DNA of 64,000 bases from Pseudomonas sp. 31-12 (lineage in GTDB: Bacteria; Pseudomonadota; Gammaproteobacteria; Pseudomonadales; Pseudomonadaceae): the NCBI RefSeq assembly GCF_003151075.1, contig NZ_CP029482.1, forward strand, positions 6,138,001-6,202,000. Direction: 5' to 3'. Position numbers and translations under genes: made by a program. This document shows, piece after piece, positions 43,099 to 54,365 of the stretch. The notes under the pieces were generated by a model. It ran no database searches, was not told where the DNA came from, and saw nothing but the letters and a program-made list of their open reading frames with translations. Position 1 is the stretch's first letter. Each line of letters starts with the position of its first letter.

Positions 43099-44496
43099 CT
43101 AGGCTACGCACGCTGCCTCGGCCGGGTTGTTCACCAGGCGCTCAAGGGTGGTGCGATCCAATAGTTCTGTGTCCAATTTGATGTAAATCGCCGCTTCATC
43201 AGCAACGACTACCGCATCTGTTACCCCTACGACGGCCTTCAGGCGCTCAACCAGACCCGCTTCGCGGATCGCCTCGGGCGACAACGGCAAGCGCAGGCTC
43301 GTGACATAAGGTGGTTCGCGCATGGTAACAGCAAAGGCCAGCCAGAGGGCAGCCAGGCCGGCGCATCCGAGGAATACAACCGACAAACCGCCATGCTGGA
43401 AAAGCCAGCCGCCGAGGATCCCGCCCAGCGCCGAACCGAGGAATTGGCTGGTGGAATAAACCCCCATCGCCGTGCCTTTGCCGCCTGCCGGTGAAACCTT
43501 GCTGATCAGCGATGGCAACGAAGCTTCGAGCAAGTTGAACGCGGTAAAGAACACCACCGTCCCGATCACCAGAGCTCGCAGGCTATCGCCGAACTGCCAG
43601 AAGAATAGCTCAGTGAGCATCAGCGTCAGCACCGCGCCCAATAAAACTCGTTTCATTTTGCGTTTCTTCTCGCCGTAGATAATGAACGGGATCATGGCGA
43701 AGAAGGAGACCAGCAGCGCGGTCAGGTAGACCCACCAGTGCTGCTCTTTGGGCAACCCGGCTTTTTCGACCAGGGCCAGGGGCAAGGCAACGAAGCTCGA
43801 CATCAACATCGCGTGCAACACAAAAATGCCCAGGTCCAGGCGCAACAGGTCCGGATGCTTGAGCGTCGGGATCAGCGCCGAACGCGCGACGCCGGATTCA
43901 CGGTGCTGCAACGGGCCGGTGGAACGCGGCACCATGAACATCACAATCACAATGCCGAACAGCGCCATGCCACCCGTGGCGAAGAATAACCCGGACAGAC
44001 CGAAGGCGCGGGTCAGCAACGGTCCTACCACCATGGCGACAGCGAACGACAGACCAATCGTCATGCCGATCATAGCCATGGCTTTGGTCCGATGCTGTTC
44101 CCGGGTCAGGTCTGACAGCAGCGCCATCACCGCAGCGGAAATCGCCCCGGCGCCTTGCAGGATCCGTCCGGCGATGACGCCCCAGATCGAATCGGCATTG
44201 GCCGCCAGCACGCTGCCGAGGGCGAAGATGATCAGCCCGAGATAAATAACCGGACGGCGGCCGATGCGGTCGGAAATGAAGCCGAAAGGAATCTGGAAAA
44301 TCGCCTGGGTCAGGCCGTAAGCGCCAATCGCCAGCCCGATGAGGGCCGGGGTCGCCCCTGCCAGATCCATCCCATAGGTCGCCAGTACCGGCAACACCAT
44401 GAACATGCCAAGCATACGGAAGGCGAACACCAGGGCCAGACCGCTTGCTGCGCGCGTCTCACTGCCACTCATGCGTTCGCTGTGGGGATCGTGCAT
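43099..44496 (-). CDS. MFS transporter
   Basis: 465 residues with 12 predicted spans and motif A (FISDRIGRRPVIYLGLIIFALGS), so a drug- or sugar-type proton antiporter of the major facilitator superfamily. The C-terminal ~70 residues after the last span form a soluble domain (LVERLKAVVGVTDAVVVADEAAIYIKLDTEL) with an ACT-like or HMA-like pattern. Located between ssb and the divergent uvrA, as in other pseudomonads. The substrate is not readable. Confidence 0.9.
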   Translation of the reverse strand: MHDPHSERMSGSETRAASGLALVFAFRMLGMFMVLPVLATYGMDLAGATPALIGLAIGAYGLTQAIFQIPFGFISDRIGRRPVIYLGLIIFALGSVLAANADSIWGVIAGRILQGAGAISAAVMALLSDLTREQHRTKAMAMIGMTIGLSFAVAMVVGPLLTRAFGLSGLFFATGGMALFGIVIVMFMVPRSTGPLQHRESGVARSALIPTLKHPDLLRLDLGIFVLHAMLMSSFVALPLALVEKAGLPKEQHWWVYLTALLVSFFAMIPFIIYGEKKRKMKRVLLGAVLTLMLTELFFWQFGDSLRALVIGTVVFFTAFNLLEASLPSLISKVSPAGGKGTAMGVYSTSQFLGSALGGILGGWLFQHGGLSVVFLGCAGLAALWLAFAVTMREPPYVTSLRLPLSPEAIREAGLVERLKAVVGVTDAVVVADEAAIYIKLDTELLDRTTLERLVNNPAEAACVA

Positions 44497-44687
44497 GGAA
44501 AAACCTCATGTGAACCGGCGGCGATTCTACCAGTCCCATCGATTGACGGGGTATATCGCGACGCTTTGACGCGCTCCGCTGACAGACTCTTCATGTAAGA
44601 CACAAATCCGCTCGTTTGATAGTGTGCATCCATCCAGTATTTGGCCGTATACTCCTACGTTTTCGACGCCCGCCAAGCGAGGCCACT

Positions 44688-47522
44688 TTGGACAAGATCC
44701 TGATTCGTGGGGCCCGAACCCACAACCTGAAGAACATCGACCTGACCCTGCCACGGGACAAACTGATCGTCATCACCGGCCTGTCCGGATCCGGCAAATC
44801 GTCCCTGGCGTTTGACACGCTGTACGCCGAAGGCCAGCGCCGCTACGTCGAATCGCTGTCGGCCTATGCCCGGCAGTTTTTGTCGATGATGGAAAAGCCT
44901 GACGTCGACACCATCGAAGGTTTGTCGCCAGCCATTTCCATCGAACAGAAGTCGACCTCGCACAACCCGCGCTCGACGGTCGGCACCATCACCGAAATCT
45001 ACGACTACCTGCGCCTGCTTTACGCACGCGTGGGTATTCCGCGCTGCCCGGATCACGACATTCCGCTGGAAGCGCAGACCGTCAGCCAGATGGTCGACCT
45101 CGTCCTCGCCCAGCCGGAGGGCAGCAAGCTGATGCTGTTGGCCCCGGTGATTCGCGAGCGTAAAGGCGAGCATCTGTCGGTCTTCGAAGAACTGCGTGCC
45201 CAGGGTTTTGTCCGGGCGCGGGTCAACGGCCGGCTCTGCGAGCTGGACGAGTTGCCGAAGCTGGATAAACAGAAGAAGCACTCGATCGATGTCGTGGTTG
45301 ACCGCTTCAAGGTTCGCGCCGACCTGCAACAGCGCCTGGCCGAGTCGTTCGAGACCGCACTGAAGCTGGCGGACGGCATTGCGCTGGTAGCGCCGATGGA
45401 CGACGAGCCCGGCGAAGAGATCATCTTCTCCGCGCGCTTCGCCTGCCCGATCTGCGGTCATGCCATTAGCGAACTCGAACCCAAGCTGTTCTCCTTCAAC
45501 AACCCGGCGGGCGCTTGCCCGACGTGCGATGGACTGGGGGTCAAGCAGTTCTTCGACATCAAGCGCCTGGTGAACGGCGAGCTGACGCTGGCCGAGGGCG
45601 CGATTCGCGGCTGGGACAGGCGTAACGTCTATTACTTCCAGATGCTCGGGTCGCTGGCCTCACACTACAAGTTCAGCCTCGAAGTGCCGTTCAACGACCT
45701 GCCGGCCGATCAGCAGAAATTCATCCTGCACGGCAGCGGTTCGCAAAACGTCGACTTCAAATACCTGAACGACCGCGGCGACATCGTCAAACGCTCGCAC
45801 CCGTTCGAAGGCATCGTGCCGAACCTCGAACGCCGCTACCGCGAAACCGAGTCGGCTTCGGTGCGTGAAGAGCTGGCCAAGTTCCTCAGCACCCAGCATT
45901 GCCCGGATTGCCGCGGCACGCGCCTGCGTCGTGAGGCGCGGCACGTCTGGGTGGGCGAGAAGACGCTGCCGGCGGTGACCAATCTGCCGATTGGCGATGC
46001 GTGTGAATATTTCGGCGTATTGAAGCTGACCGGCCGCCGCGGAGAAATTGCCGACAAGATCCTCAAGGAAATCCGCGAGCGCCTGCAGTTCCTGGTCAAC
46101 GTGGGTCTCGACTATCTTTCACTGGACCGCAGTGCCGACACCTTGTCCGGCGGTGAAGCTCAGCGGATTCGTCTGGCCAGTCAGATTGGCGCCGGCCTTG
46201 TGGGGGTTCTGTACATCCTCGATGAGCCGTCGATCGGCCTGCATCAACGTGATAACGATCGGTTGCTCGGCACGCTCAAGCACCTGCGTGACATCGGCAA
46301 CACAGTGATCGTGGTCGAACACGACGAAGATGCCATTCGCCTCGCGGACTATGTGGTCGACATTGGGCCGGGCGCGGGTGTCCACGGTGGGCATATTGTC
46401 GCCGAAGGTACGCCGGCCGAGGTCATGGCTCACCCTGATTCGTTGACCGGCAAGTATCTGTCGGGCCGGGTGAAGATTGCGGTTCCAGCCAAACGCACAC
46501 CGCGTAACAAGAAGTTGTCGCTGTCCCTCAAGGGCGCTCGCGGCAACAACTTGCGCAATGTCGACCTGGACATTCCGATTGGTCTGTTGACGTGCGTCAC
46601 CGGTGTGTCCGGCTCGGGCAAGTCGACGCTCATCAACAACACTCTGTTTCCCTTGAGCGCCACGGCACTCAATGGCGCAACGACGCTTGAGGCTGCCGCT
46701 CACGACAGCATCAAGGGCCTGGAGCATCTGGATAAGGTCGTCGACATCGACCAGAGCCCGATCGGCCGTACGCCGCGCTCCAACCCGGCGACCTACACCG
46801 GGCTGTTCACGCCGATTCGTGAATTGTTCGCGGGTGTGCCGGAATCTCGCTCCCGTGGTTACGGCCCAGGCCGCTTCTCCTTCAACGTGAAGGGCGGACG
46901 CTGCGAAGCGTGTCAGGGCGATGGCCTGATCAAGGTGGAAATGCACTTCCTGCCGGACATCTATGTCCCGTGCGACGTCTGCAAGAGCAAGCGCTACAAC
47001 CGCGAAACCCTTGAGATCAAGTACAAGGGCAAGAGCATCCACGAAACCCTCGAGATGACCATCGAGGAAGCGCGAGTGTTCTTTGATGCGGTTCCGGCAC
47101 TGGCGCGCAAGCTTCAGACGTTGATGGATGTAGGCCTGTCCTACATCAAGCTGGGACAATCGGCGACGACGCTGTCGGGGGGTGAAGCCCAGCGGGTGAA
47201 GCTGTCCCGCGAGCTGTCCAAGCGCGATACCGGCAAGACCCTGTACATCCTCGATGAGCCGACCACCGGCCTGCACTTCGCGGATATTCAGCAACTGCTG
47301 GATGTGCTGCATCGACTGCGCGACCACGGCAACACCGTGGTGGTGATCGAGCACAACCTCGATGTGATCAAGACGGCCGACTGGCTGGTGGACCTTGGGC
47401 CGGAAGGCGGCTCCAAGGGCGGACAGATCATCGCTGTCGGCACGCCAGAAGAAGTGTCAGAGATGAAGCAGTCTCACACCGGCTTCTACCTCAAGCCGCT
47501 GCTGGCCCGCGACAAGGCCTGA
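44688..47522 (+). CDS. uvrA: Excinuclease ABC subunit A
   Basis: UvrA scans DNA for bulky damage in nucleotide excision repair. The 944-residue protein has two ABC ATPase halves: Walker [13 protein letters not shown] near residue 30 and [12 protein letters not shown] near residue 640, signatures [16 protein letters not shown] and [16 protein letters not shown], and zinc-finger cysteines (CPICGH ... [14 protein letters not shown] ... CDVCKSKRY). TTG 44688 is chosen because GAGG is 6 bases upstream and [14 protein letters not shown] is the standard start; upstream ATG 44616 gives an unrelated leader. No clear LexA box upstream. Confidence 0.97.
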   Translation: MDKILIRGARTHNLKNIDLTLPRDKLIVITGLSGSGKSSLAFDTLYAEGQRRYVESLSAYARQFLSMMEKPDVDTIEGLSPAISIEQKSTSHNPRSTVGTITEIYDYLRLLYARVGIPRCPDHDIPLEAQTVSQMVDLVLAQPEGSKLMLLAPVIRERKGEHLSVFEELRAQGFVRARVNGRLCELDELPKLDKQKKHSIDVVVDRFKVRADLQQRLAESFETALKLADGIALVAPMDDEPGEEIIFSARFACPICGHAISELEPKLFSFNNPAGACPTCDGLGVKQFFDIKRLVNGELTLAEGAIRGWDRRNVYYFQMLGSLASHYKFSLEVPFNDLPADQQKFILHGSGSQNVDFKYLNDRGDIVKRSHPFEGIVPNLERRYRETESASVREELAKFLSTQHCPDCRGTRLRREARHVWVGEKTLPAVTNLPIGDACEYFGVLKLTGRRGEIADKILKEIRERLQFLVNVGLDYLSLDRSADTLSGGEAQRIRLASQIGAGLVGVLYILDEPSIGLHQRDNDRLLGTLKHLRDIGNTVIVVEHDEDAIRLADYVVDIGPGAGVHGGHIVAEGTPAEVMAHPDSLTGKYLSGRVKIAVPAKRTPRNKKLSLSLKGARGNNLRNVDLDIPIGLLTCVTGVSGSGKSTLINNTLFPLSATALNGATTLEAAAHDSIKGLEHLDKVVDIDQSPIGRTPRSNPATYTGLFTPIRELFAGVPESRSRGYGPGRFSFNVKGGRCEACQGDGLIKVEMHFLPDIYVPCDVCKSKRYNRETLEIKYKGKSIHETLEMTIEEARVFFDAVPALARKLQTLMDVGLSYIKLGQSATTLSGGEAQRVKLSRELSKRDTGKTLYILDEPTTGLHFADIQQLLDVLHRLRDHGNTVVVIEHNLDVIKTADWLVDLGPEGGSKGGQIIAVGTPEEVSEMKQSHTGFYLKPLLARDKA

Positions 47523-47534
47523 ATCACAGCCATG

Positions 47535-47573
47535 AAAAAGCCCCTGTCACTTTGTCGGTGACAGGGGCTTTTT
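47535..47573. terminator. Bidirectional terminator
   Basis: AAGCCCCTGTCAC-TTTGTCG-GTGACAGGGGCTT, flanked by A and T runs, between the convergent uvrA and ftnA genes. Confidence 0.94.
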
Positions 47574-47587
47574 TGTATCCGGTGGAA

Positions 47588-48052
47588 TCAGGCGTGCGAC
47601 TGCAGGTAGTTCTCGAGACCGATCAACTTGATCAGACCCATCTGCTTTTCAAGCCAGTAGGTGTGGTCTTCTTCGGTGTCATGCAATTGAACACGCAGCA
47701 TCTCGCGGCTGACATAGTCCTTGTGCTGCTCGCAGAGCTTGATGCCCTTGCAAAGCGCAGCGCGGACTTTGTATTCCAGTCGCAGGTCGGCAGCGAGCAT
47801 GTCAGGCACCGTGGTGCCGACGTCGAGATCGTCCGGACGCATGCGCGGCGTACCTTCCAGCATCAGGATACGGCGCATCAGTGCATCGGCGTGCCCTGCT
47901 TCTTCTTCCATCTCGTGGTTGATTCGTTCGTAGAGCTTGGTGAAACCCCAGTCCTCATACATCCGCGAATGGACGAAATATTGATCACGCGCCGCCAGTT
48001 CGCCGGTGAGCAACGTGTTGAGGTAATCGATTACATCTGGGTGGCCTTGCAT
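47588..48052 (-). CDS. ftnA: Bacterial ferritin FtnA (often annotated bacterioferritin BfrA)
   Basis: 154 residues beginning [36 protein letters not shown], with the dinuclear iron ligands E18, E51 and H54 (EEEAGHAD) and a second set near 94-130. Residue 52, the heme-ligand methionine in true bacterioferritins (EMKHAD), is alanine here, so the protein should not bind heme and is better called FtnA, as for PA4235 of P. aeruginosa. It stores iron. The neighbouring katA needs heme iron, and the two are linked in P. aeruginosa. Confidence 0.92.
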   Translation of the reverse strand: MQGHPDVIDYLNTLLTGELAARDQYFVHSRMYEDWGFTKLYERINHEMEEEAGHADALMRRILMLEGTPRMRPDDLDVGTTVPDMLAADLRLEYKVRAALCKGIKLCEQHKDYVSREMLRVQLHDTEEDHTYWLEKQMGLIKLIGLENYLQSHA

Positions 48053-48168
48053 CGCCCTACATCTCCCTGCTTGAAAGTCTGTAGTTTGAACCAAGGCGAC
48101 TGTTTGGTCACTCCGTTCGCGCGATAAAAGCGAAGATATTCTGAGAAAAGCAATTCAAATAACGCAAA

Positions 48169-48190
48169 AACCGCCCAAATGAGGGCGGTT
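48169..48190. terminator. Terminator of katA
   Basis: AACCGCCC-N6-GGGCGGTT followed by TTTT on the minus strand, 11 bases after the katA stop. Confidence 0.88.
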
Positions 48191-48201
48191 CTGCTTCTCG
48201 T

Positions 48202-49656
48202 TTAGACTTCGTTAAGCTGTACGTTGAGTGCCTTTGCGATTGCTTCTCCATACGCCGGGTCAGCCTTGTAGAAATACTGCAACTGGCGATCAACCACATC
48301 ACTGGAAACACCAGCCATCGCGCCGGCAATGTTGCTGACCAACAGAGTTTTCTGCTCGTCATTCATGAGTCGGAAAAGTGCACCGGCGTGGCTGTAGTAG
48401 TCGGTGTCTTCGCGATGATCGTAACGGTCAGCGGCGCCGCTCAATGCCAAAGCCGGCTCAGCGTAGCGCGGCGCTTGTTTTGGCGAATCGACATAGCTGT
48501 TCGGCTCATAGTTTGGTGCCGCACCGCCATTGCTGCCGAACGCCATCGAACCATCGCGCTGGTAGCTATTCACCGGACTGCGAGGCGCGTTCACAGGCAG
48601 CTGCTGATGGTTGGTGCCAATGCGGTAGCGGTGAGCGTCGGCGTAAGCGAACACACGGCCCTGGAGCATGCGATCCGGCGACAGACCAACACCCGGGACC
48701 ATGTTGCTCGGACCGAACGCCGCCTGCTCGACTTCAGCAAAGTAGTTCTGCGGATTGCGGTTGAGCTCCAGCTCTCCGACTTCGATCAGCGGAAACTCTT
48801 TCTGCGACCAGGTTTTGGTCACGTCGAACGGGTTTTCGGAGTGCGTCGCGGCTTGGGCCTCGGTCATGATCTGGATGCACACACGCCATTTCGGGAAGTC
48901 ACCGCGCTCAATCGCTCCGAACAGGTCACGCTGCGCGTAATCCGGATCGGTACCGGCCAAGCGTGCTGCATCTGCAGGCGCCAGGTTCTTGATGCCTTGC
49001 TTGGTCTTATAGTGCCATTTCACCCAGTGCCGCTCGCCATTGGCGCTGATCAGGCTGTAAGTGTGGCTGCCGAAGCCGTGCATGTGACGATAGCCGTCGG
49101 GAATGCCACGGTCGGAAAACAGAATGGTGACCTGGTGCAACGCCTCAGGTGAGTGCGACCAGAAGTCCCACATCATCTGCGCGCTTTTCAGGTTGCTTTG
49201 CGGCAGACGTTTTTGGGTGTGGATAAAGTCTGGGAATTTCAGCGGATCACGGATGAAGAACACGGGCGTGTTGTTGCCGACGATGTCCCAGTTACCTTCT
49301 TCGGTGTAGAACTTCAAGGCAAAGCCACGTGGGTCGCGCTCAGTATCCGCCGAACCACGTTCGCCACCTACCGTGGAAAACCGCAGGAACGTCGGGGTTT
49401 GCTTGCCGACCGATTCAAACAGTTTGGCGCTGGTGTATTGGGTGATGTCGCGAGTTACGGTAAACGTACCGTAAGCACCCGAGCCTTTGGCGTGTACACG
49501 ACGCTCAGGGATGTTTTCACGGTTGAAATGGGCAAGCTTCTCGATCAGGTGGAAGTCGTCGAGCAGCAGCGGGCCTCGAGGGCCGGCGGAACGGGAATTC
49601 TGGTTGTCGGCGACAGGAGCGCCGCTGGCGGTGGTCAGCGTTTTATTTTGACTCAT
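48202..49656 (-). CDS. katA: Heme catalase, small-subunit type
   Basis: KatA decomposes hydrogen peroxide. The 484-residue protein is a clade 3 monofunctional catalase: catalytic His55 in RRVHAKGSG, Asn128 in [28 protein letters not shown], and the heme-tyrosine in [12 protein letters not shown]. No signal peptide, so cytoplasmic. It is monocistronic with its own terminator. The 237 bases upstream, up to the rplQ gene, contain an OxyR-like ATAG-N7-CTAA element at 49758-49772 and no other gene. Confidence 0.96.
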   Translation of the reverse strand: MSQNKTLTTASGAPVADNQNSRSAGPRGPLLLDDFHLIEKLAHFNRENIPERRVHAKGSGAYGTFTVTRDITQYTSAKLFESVGKQTPTFLRFSTVGGERGSADTERDPRGFALKFYTEEGNWDIVGNNTPVFFIRDPLKFPDFIHTQKRLPQSNLKSAQMMWDFWSHSPEALHQVTILFSDRGIPDGYRHMHGFGSHTYSLISANGERHWVKWHYKTKQGIKNLAPADAARLAGTDPDYAQRDLFGAIERGDFPKWRVCIQIMTEAQAATHSENPFDVTKTWSQKEFPLIEVGELELNRNPQNYFAEVEQAAFGPSNMVPGVGLSPDRMLQGRVFAYADAHRYRIGTNHQQLPVNAPRSPVNSYQRDGSMAFGSNGGAAPNYEPNSYVDSPKQAPRYAEPALALSGAADRYDHREDTDYYSHAGALFRLMNDEQKTLLVSNIAGAMAGVSSDVVDRQLQYFYKADPAYGEAIAKALNVQLNEV

Positions 49657-49757
49657 GCGATCTCTTCCTCTGTCAGTCTTTAACTGCCGGCTATCGGCTG
49701 AGAGGGAGTATTGATCACGAACGTTACACTGACTAATTCATTAACTCGCGATCATCA

Positions 49758-49772
49758 ATAGAAAATTACTAA
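49758..49772. promoter_or_regulatory. Possible OxyR half-site upstream of katA
   Basis: ATAG-AAAATTA-CTAA differs from the OxyR element ATAG-N7-CTAT by one base. A second element at the expected distance is not evident, so this is a weak call. Confidence 0.3.
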
Positions 49773-49849
49773 TACTCCCCCTTTCAGAGGCTGACGATAT
49801 TAGTAATGTGCAGGCATGGACAATCAGACATAGGTTTATTTCAGGCACA

Positions 49850-49876
49850 AAAAACCGGGCACTAGGCCCGGTTTTT
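49850..49876. terminator. Terminator after rplQ
   Basis: AAACCGGGC and GCCCGGTTT pair around a short loop and run into T6 on the minus strand. It ends the alpha operon. Confidence 0.92.
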
Positions 49877-49893
49877 CGTTTCAGACTGACATC

Positions 49894-50280
49894 TTACTCA
49901 GCGGATACAGCTTCACCACCGGCAGGACGATCAACCAACTCGACGTACGCCATAGGCGCGTTGTCGCCAGTGCGGAAACCGCACTTGAGGATGCGCAGGT
50001 AGCCACCCTCACGGGTAGCGTAACGCTTGCCCAGGTCGTTGAAGAGCTTACCAACGATAGCCTTCGAACGAGTACGGTCGAAAGCCAGACGGCGGTTAGC
50101 CAGGCTGTCTGTCTTGGCCAAAGTGATCAGCGGCTCAGCAACGCGACGCAGTTCTTTAGCTTTCGGCAGTGTAGTTTTGATCAGCTCGTGCTCGAACAGC
50201 GACACTGCCATGTTTTGAAACATGGCCTTGCGGTGCGAGCTAGTGCGGCTCAGGTGACGACCACTTTTACGATGACGCAT
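49894..50280 (-). CDS. rplQ: 50S ribosomal protein L17
   Basis: 128 residues; [56 protein letters not shown] is the L17 signature. It lies near the peptide exit tunnel. Last gene of the alpha operon, 42 bases after rpoA and before the terminator at 49850. Confidence 0.98.
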   Translation of the reverse strand: MRHRKSGRHLSRTSSHRKAMFQNMAVSLFEHELIKTTLPKAKELRRVAEPLITLAKTDSLANRRLAFDRTRSKAIVGKLFNDLGKRYATREGGYLRILKCGFRTGDNAPMAYVELVDRPAGGEAVSAE

Positions 50281-50322
50281 GGTTCATTCCTTACCAAACA
50301 CAACGTTCGGTGATTACGACGA

Positions 50323-51324
50323 TCAGGCAGTCGCCTTGTCGTCCTTCTTAAGACTTGCAGGCGGCCAGTTGTCGAGGCGCATGCCGAGGGACAGACCGCG
50401 GGAGGCCAGAACGTCCTTGATTTCAGTCAAGGATTTCTTGCCAAGGTTCGGAGTCTTCAACAGCTCTACTTCGGTACGCTGAATCAGGTCACCGATGTAG
50501 TAGATGTTTTCCGCCTTAAGGCAGTTAGCCGAACGTACAGTCAGTTCCAGATCGTCAACCGGGCGAAGCAGGATCGGATCGATCTCGTCTTCCTGCTCAA
50601 CAACCACTGGCTCACTGTCACCTTTGAGGTCGACGAACGCAGCCAACTGCTGTTGCAGAATGGTTGCAGCGCGGCGAATAGCCTCTTCAGGATCCAGGGT
50701 ACCGTTGGTTTCCAGATCAATAACCAGCTTGTCCAGGTTAGTACGCTGCTCGACACGGGCGTTTTCCACCACGTATGCGATACGGCGAACCGGGCTGAAC
50801 GAAGAGTCAAGCTGCAAGCGACCGATGCTGCGGCTTTCGTCTTCATCGCTCTGACGCGAGTCTGCCGGTTCATAACCACGACCACGAGCTACGGTGAGCT
50901 TCATGTTCAGGGCGCCGTTAGACGCCAGGTTAGCGATTACGTGATCGGGGTTAACGATCTCGACATCATGATCCAGCTGAATATCGGCAGCGGTAACCAC
51001 CCCCGAACCCTTCTTCGACAAGGTCAGCGTAACTTCGTCACGACCGTGCAGCTTGATAGCCAGACCTTTAAGGTTCAACAGGATTTCAATTACGTCTTCC
51101 TGTACGCCTTCGATGGCGCTGTACTCATGGAGCACACCGTCAATCTCGGCCTCGACTACTGCACAGCCGGGCATTGAGGACAACAGGATGCGTCGCAGCG
51201 CGTTGCCCAGGGTGTGGCCGAAACCACGCTCGAGAGGCTCGAGAGTGATCTTGGCGCGGGTTGGACTGACAACCTGCACATCAATATGGCGGGGTGTCAG
51301 GAACTCATTTACCGAAATCTGCAT
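50323..51324 (-). CDS. rpoA: RNA polymerase alpha subunit
   Basis: 333 residues. The N-terminal dimerisation domain ([36 protein letters not shown]) nucleates polymerase assembly; the C-terminal domain ([50 protein letters not shown]) contacts UP elements and activators. Between rpsD and rplQ in the alpha operon. Confidence 0.99.
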   Translation of the reverse strand: MQISVNEFLTPRHIDVQVVSPTRAKITLEPLERGFGHTLGNALRRILLSSMPGCAVVEAEIDGVLHEYSAIEGVQEDVIEILLNLKGLAIKLHGRDEVTLTLSKKGSGVVTAADIQLDHDVEIVNPDHVIANLASNGALNMKLTVARGRGYEPADSRQSDEDESRSIGRLQLDSSFSPVRRIAYVVENARVEQRTNLDKLVIDLETNGTLDPEEAIRRAATILQQQLAAFVDLKGDSEPVVVEQEDEIDPILLRPVDDLELTVRSANCLKAENIYYIGDLIQRTEVELLKTPNLGKKSLTEIKDVLASRGLSLGMRLDNWPPASLKKDDKATA

Positions 51325-51346
51325 GGATGCACCTATTTTCTAGCCC

Positions 51347-51967
51347 TTACTTGGAGTAGAGCTCGACAATCAGGCTTTCGTTGATGTCGGCGGACAGATC
51401 ACTGCGAGCAGGAACGTTCTTGAAAACGCCCGACTTCTTCTCAGTGTCTACTTCTACCCATTCTACGCGGCCACGTTGGGCACACAGATCGAGAGCTTGG
51501 ACAATGCGAAGTTGGTTCTTTGCTTTCTCGCGAATCGCGACCACGTCACCAGCACGAACCTGGTAGGACGGTACGTTTACGGTCTGACCGTTAACGCTGA
51601 CGGATTTGTGCGATACCAGCTGACGGGATTCGGCACGAGTAGAGCCAAAACCCATACGGTATACAACGTTGTCCAGACGGCATTCGAGCAGTTGCAGCAG
51701 GTTTTCACCGGTTGCACCTTTCTTGCCAGCAGCTTCTTTGTAGTAGCCGCTGAATTGACGCTCGAGAACGCCGTAGATACGACGGACCTTCTGCTTTTCA
51801 CGCAGTTGGGTGCCGTAATCGGACTGGCGACCGCGGCGTTGGCCGTGGATACCAGGTGCTGCTTCGATGTTGCACTTCGATTCGATCGCGCGCACGCCGC
51901 TCTTCAGAAAGAGATCGGTGCCTTCGCGACGAGCGAGTTTGCATTTTGGACCAATGTAACGAGCCAT
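51347..51967 (-). CDS. rpsD: 30S ribosomal protein S4
   Basis: 206 residues; [24 protein letters not shown] and the S4 RNA-binding domain [27 protein letters not shown]4 starts 16S rRNA folding and in enterobacteria represses the alpha operon by binding its leader before rpsM. The zinc-ligand cysteines of some S4 forms are missing (C- type). Confidence 0.98.
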   Translation of the reverse strand: MARYIGPKCKLARREGTDLFLKSGVRAIESKCNIEAAPGIHGQRRGRQSDYGTQLREKQKVRRIYGVLERQFSGYYKEAAGKKGATGENLLQLLECRLDNVVYRMGFGSTRAESRQLVSHKSVSVNGQTVNVPSYQVRAGDVVAIREKAKNQLRIVQALDLCAQRGRVEWVEVDTEKKSGVFKNVPARSDLSADINESLIVELYSK

Positions 51968-51985
51968 TCTTTACAATCTCCTGGA

Positions 51986-52375
51986 TTACACGCGGCGCTT
52001 CTTCGGCGGACGGCACCCGTTGTGCGGGATTGGCGTCACGTCGGTGATGCTGGCGATCTTGTAGCCACAGCCGTTCAAAGCGCGGACTGCAGATTCACGA
52101 CCTGGGCCTGGACCTTTGACGTTAACGTCGAGGTTTTTCAGACCGTATTCCAGCGCAGCTTGACCAGCACGTTCAGCAGCTACTTGAGCAGCAAACGGGG
52201 TGGACTTGCGGGAACCGCGGAAACCCGAACCACCGGAGGTAGCCCAGGAAAGAGCGTTGCCTTGACGGTCGGTGATGGTCACGATTGTGTTGTTAAAAGA
52301 AGCATGGATGTGGGCAATGCCATCAACCACTGTCTTTTTAACTTTTTTACGAGGACGAGCAGCAGGTTTAGCCAT
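51986..52375 (-). CDS. rpsK: 30S ribosomal protein S11
   Basis: 129 residues with [33 protein letters not shown] and the C-terminal [20 protein letters not shown]. It forms part of the platform near the mRNA exit. 18 bases before rpsD, 30 after rpsM. Confidence 0.98.
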   Translation of the reverse strand: MAKPAARPRKKVKKTVVDGIAHIHASFNNTIVTITDRQGNALSWATSGGSGFRGSRKSTPFAAQVAAERAGQAALEYGLKNLDVNVKGPGPGRESAVRALNGCGYKIASITDVTPIPHNGCRPPKKRRV

Positions 52376-52405
52376 GATTAATTTCCTGTCGATTCGCTGG
52401 GGCGA

Positions 52406-52762
52406 TTACTTGCGGATCGGCTTACGCGGACCTTTACGGGTACGCGCGTTAGTCTTGGTACGCTGACCGCGTACTGGAAGACCACGACGATGACGCAGAC
52501 CGCGATAGCAACCGAGGTCCATCAAACGCTTGATTTTCATGTTGATTTCGCGACGCAGGTCACCTTCAGTGGTGAACTTCGCCACTTCGCCACGCAGCTG
52601 TTCAATCTGCTCGTCGCTCAGATCCTTGATCTTTGCGGCTGGGTTTACCCCAGTCACTGCACAGATCTTCTGCGCAGTAGTGCGACCAACACCATAGATG
52701 TAGGTCAGCGAGATAACAGTATGCTTGTTATCTGGAATGTTAACGCCTGCAATACGGGCCAT
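52406..52762 (-). CDS. rpsM: 30S ribosomal protein S13
   Basis: 118 residues; [34 protein letters not shown] and the [25 protein letters not shown] tail, in the 30S head where it contacts P-site tRNA. First gene of the alpha operon; its own promoter lies just upstream at 52822-52850. Confidence 0.98.
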   Translation of the reverse strand: MARIAGVNIPDNKHTVISLTYIYGVGRTTAQKICAVTGVNPAAKIKDLSDEQIEQLRGEVAKFTTEGDLRREINMKIKRLMDLGCYRGLRHRRGLPVRGQRTKTNARTRKGPRKPIRK

Positions 52763-52821
52763 TCAGTGGGACTCCAATTGACAGCTACCTACGCCCCGGA
52801 AGCCAAGAAATAGGGCGCGAG

Positions 52822-52850
52822 ATAATATCGCTGTAATAACAAATAATCAA
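52822..52850 (-). promoter_or_regulatory. Internal sigma70 promoter before rpsM (alpha operon)
   Basis: On the minus strand TTGATT (52850-52845), 17 bases, TATTAT (52827-52822). It leaves about a 50-base leader before rpsM, the place where S4 binds in enterobacteria. It begins exactly at the foot of the hairpin 52851-52874. Confidence 0.7.
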
Positions 52851-52874
52851 CCCGGTAGCGCACTAGCTACCGGG
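52851..52874 (-). terminator. Hairpin after rpmJ
   Basis: CCCGGTAGC-N6-GCTACCGGG, a 9-pair GC-rich stem, followed by TTGATTATTTGTTATT on the minus strand. The T tract is broken, so termination may be partial. Confidence 0.65.
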
Positions 52875-52892
52875 CTTGAAGCACAATCACAG

Positions 52893-53009
52893 TCAGCCTT
52901 GGCGCTGTTTGTGACGCGGTTCCGCGCTGCAAATTACTCGAACAACACCTTCGCGGCGAATAATCTTGCAGTTACGGCACAGCTTTTTCACCGATGCACG
53001 AACTTTCAT
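52893..53009 (-). CDS. rpmJ: 50S ribosomal protein L36
   Basis: 38 residues, [21 protein letters not shown]...[13 protein letters not shown]. The zinc ribbon is complete (C11, C14, C27, H33), so this is the zinc-binding (C+) form. It is too short for most automatic calls. 27 bases after secY. Confidence 0.97.
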
Positions 53010-53036
53010 CACCAACTCCTCGAACCTTATGGGTAC

Positions 53037-54365
53037 TCAGCGCAACATGCCGCTGCCGTAACCCTTCAGGTTGGCTTTCTTCATCAGGGATTCGTACTGG
53101 TGCGAAACGAGGTGCGATTGTACTTGGGACATGAAGTCCATCACAACCACGACGACGATCAGCAACGAGGTCCCGCCAAGGTAGAACGGAACGTTTGCTG
53201 CAACCACCAGGAACTGGGGCAACAGGCATACGGCCGTCATATATAGAGCACCGAACAGGGTCAAACGAGTCAGAACGCCATCAATGTAGCGCGCAGACTG
53301 CTCACCTGGACGGATGCCCGGAATAAAGGCACCGGACTTCTTCAGGTTTTCCGCTACGTCTTTCGGATTGAACATCAACGCCGTATAGAAGAAGCAGAAG
53401 AAAATAATCCCTGCACTAAACAGCAGAATATTCAACGGCTGACCAGGAGCGATCGACTGCGAGATATCCTGCAGCCAGCCCATACCTTCAGACTGACCAA
53501 ACCAGGTACCCAACGAAGCCGGGAACAGCAAAATGCTGCTCGCGAAAATGGCCGGAATAACACCGGCCATGTTCACCTTCAACGGCAAGTGGCTAGTCTG
53601 CGCAGCAAAGACCTTACGGCCCTGCTGACGCTTGGCGTAATGAACAGCAATACGACGCTGACCACGCTCAATGAACACCACGAAACCGATAATCGCTACT
53701 GCCAGCAAACCGATGGCAACCAGGGCAAAAATGTTGATATCACCCTGACGCGCAGACTCGAAAGACTGCCCGATCGCTCTCGGAAGACCGGCGACGATAC
53801 CTGCGAAAATCAACATCGAGATACCGTTGCCAACACCACGCTCAGTAATCTGCTCACCCAGCCACATCATGAACATCGCACCAGCCACAAACGTGGATAC
53901 CGCGACGAAATGGAAGCCAAAGTCACCAGTGAACGCAACGCCCTGCCCTGCCAGACCAATGGACATGCCAATTGCCTGAACGAGAGCGAGGACGACAGTG
54001 CCGTAGCGGGTGTACTGAGCAATCTTGCGACGCCCAGCTTCACCTTCCTTCTTCAACTGTTCCAGCTGCGGGCTGACGGCTGTCATCAGTTGCATGATGA
54101 TCGATGCCGAGATGTACGGCATGATCCCCAGTGCAAAGATGCTCATCCGCTCCAGCGCACCGCCGGAAAACATGTTGAACAAGCTAAGAATGGTCCCCTC
54201 ATTCTGTCGAAACAGGTCCGCGAGTCGGTCCGGGTTGATACCTGGAACCGGGATGTGTGCGCCTATTCGGTAGACGATAATCGCCAGGAACAGAAAACGC
54301 AGACGAGCCCAGAGTTCAGACATACCGCCTTTGCCGAGCGCAGAGAGAGCACCTTGCTTAGCCAT
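53037..54365 (-). CDS. secY: Preprotein translocase subunit SecY
   Basis: 442 residues, ten membrane spans, central channel of the SecYEG translocon. Signatures [64 protein letters not shown], and GIMPYI/GMSIGL regions are present. It follows rplO without a gap (stop and start adjacent), as in all spc operons. Confidence 0.99.
   Translation of the reverse strand: MAKQGALSALGKGGMSELWARLRFLFLAIIVYRIGAHIPVPGINPDRLADLFRQNEGTILSLFNMFSGGALERMSIFALGIMPYISASIIMQLMTAVSPQLEQLKKEGEAGRRKIAQYTRYGTVVLALVQAIGMSIGLAGQGVAFTGDFGFHFVAVSTFVAGAMFMMWLGEQITERGVGNGISMLIFAGIVAGLPRAIGQSFESARQGDINIFALVAIGLLAVAIIGFVVFIERGQRRIAVHYAKRQQGRKVFAAQTSHLPLKVNMAGVIPAIFASSILLFPASLGTWFGQSEGMGWLQDISQSIAPGQPLNILLFSAGIIFFCFFYTALMFNPKDVAENLKKSGAFIPGIRPGEQSARYIDGVLTRLTLFGALYMTAVCLLPQFLVVAANVPFYLGGTSLLIVVVVVMDFMSQVQSHLVSHQYESLMKKANLKGYGSGMLR

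Noticed and set aside
44497..44687. LexA (SOS) box before uvrA
   Set aside because: No CTG-N10-CAG element with adequate flanks was found; only an unrelated AGTAT/TATACT dyad near 44637-44653.
49710..49760. Imperfect dyad TTGAT...ATCAA upstream of katA as a regulator site
   Set aside because: Arms align only with a gap and several mismatches over 50 bases; not convincing without conservation data.
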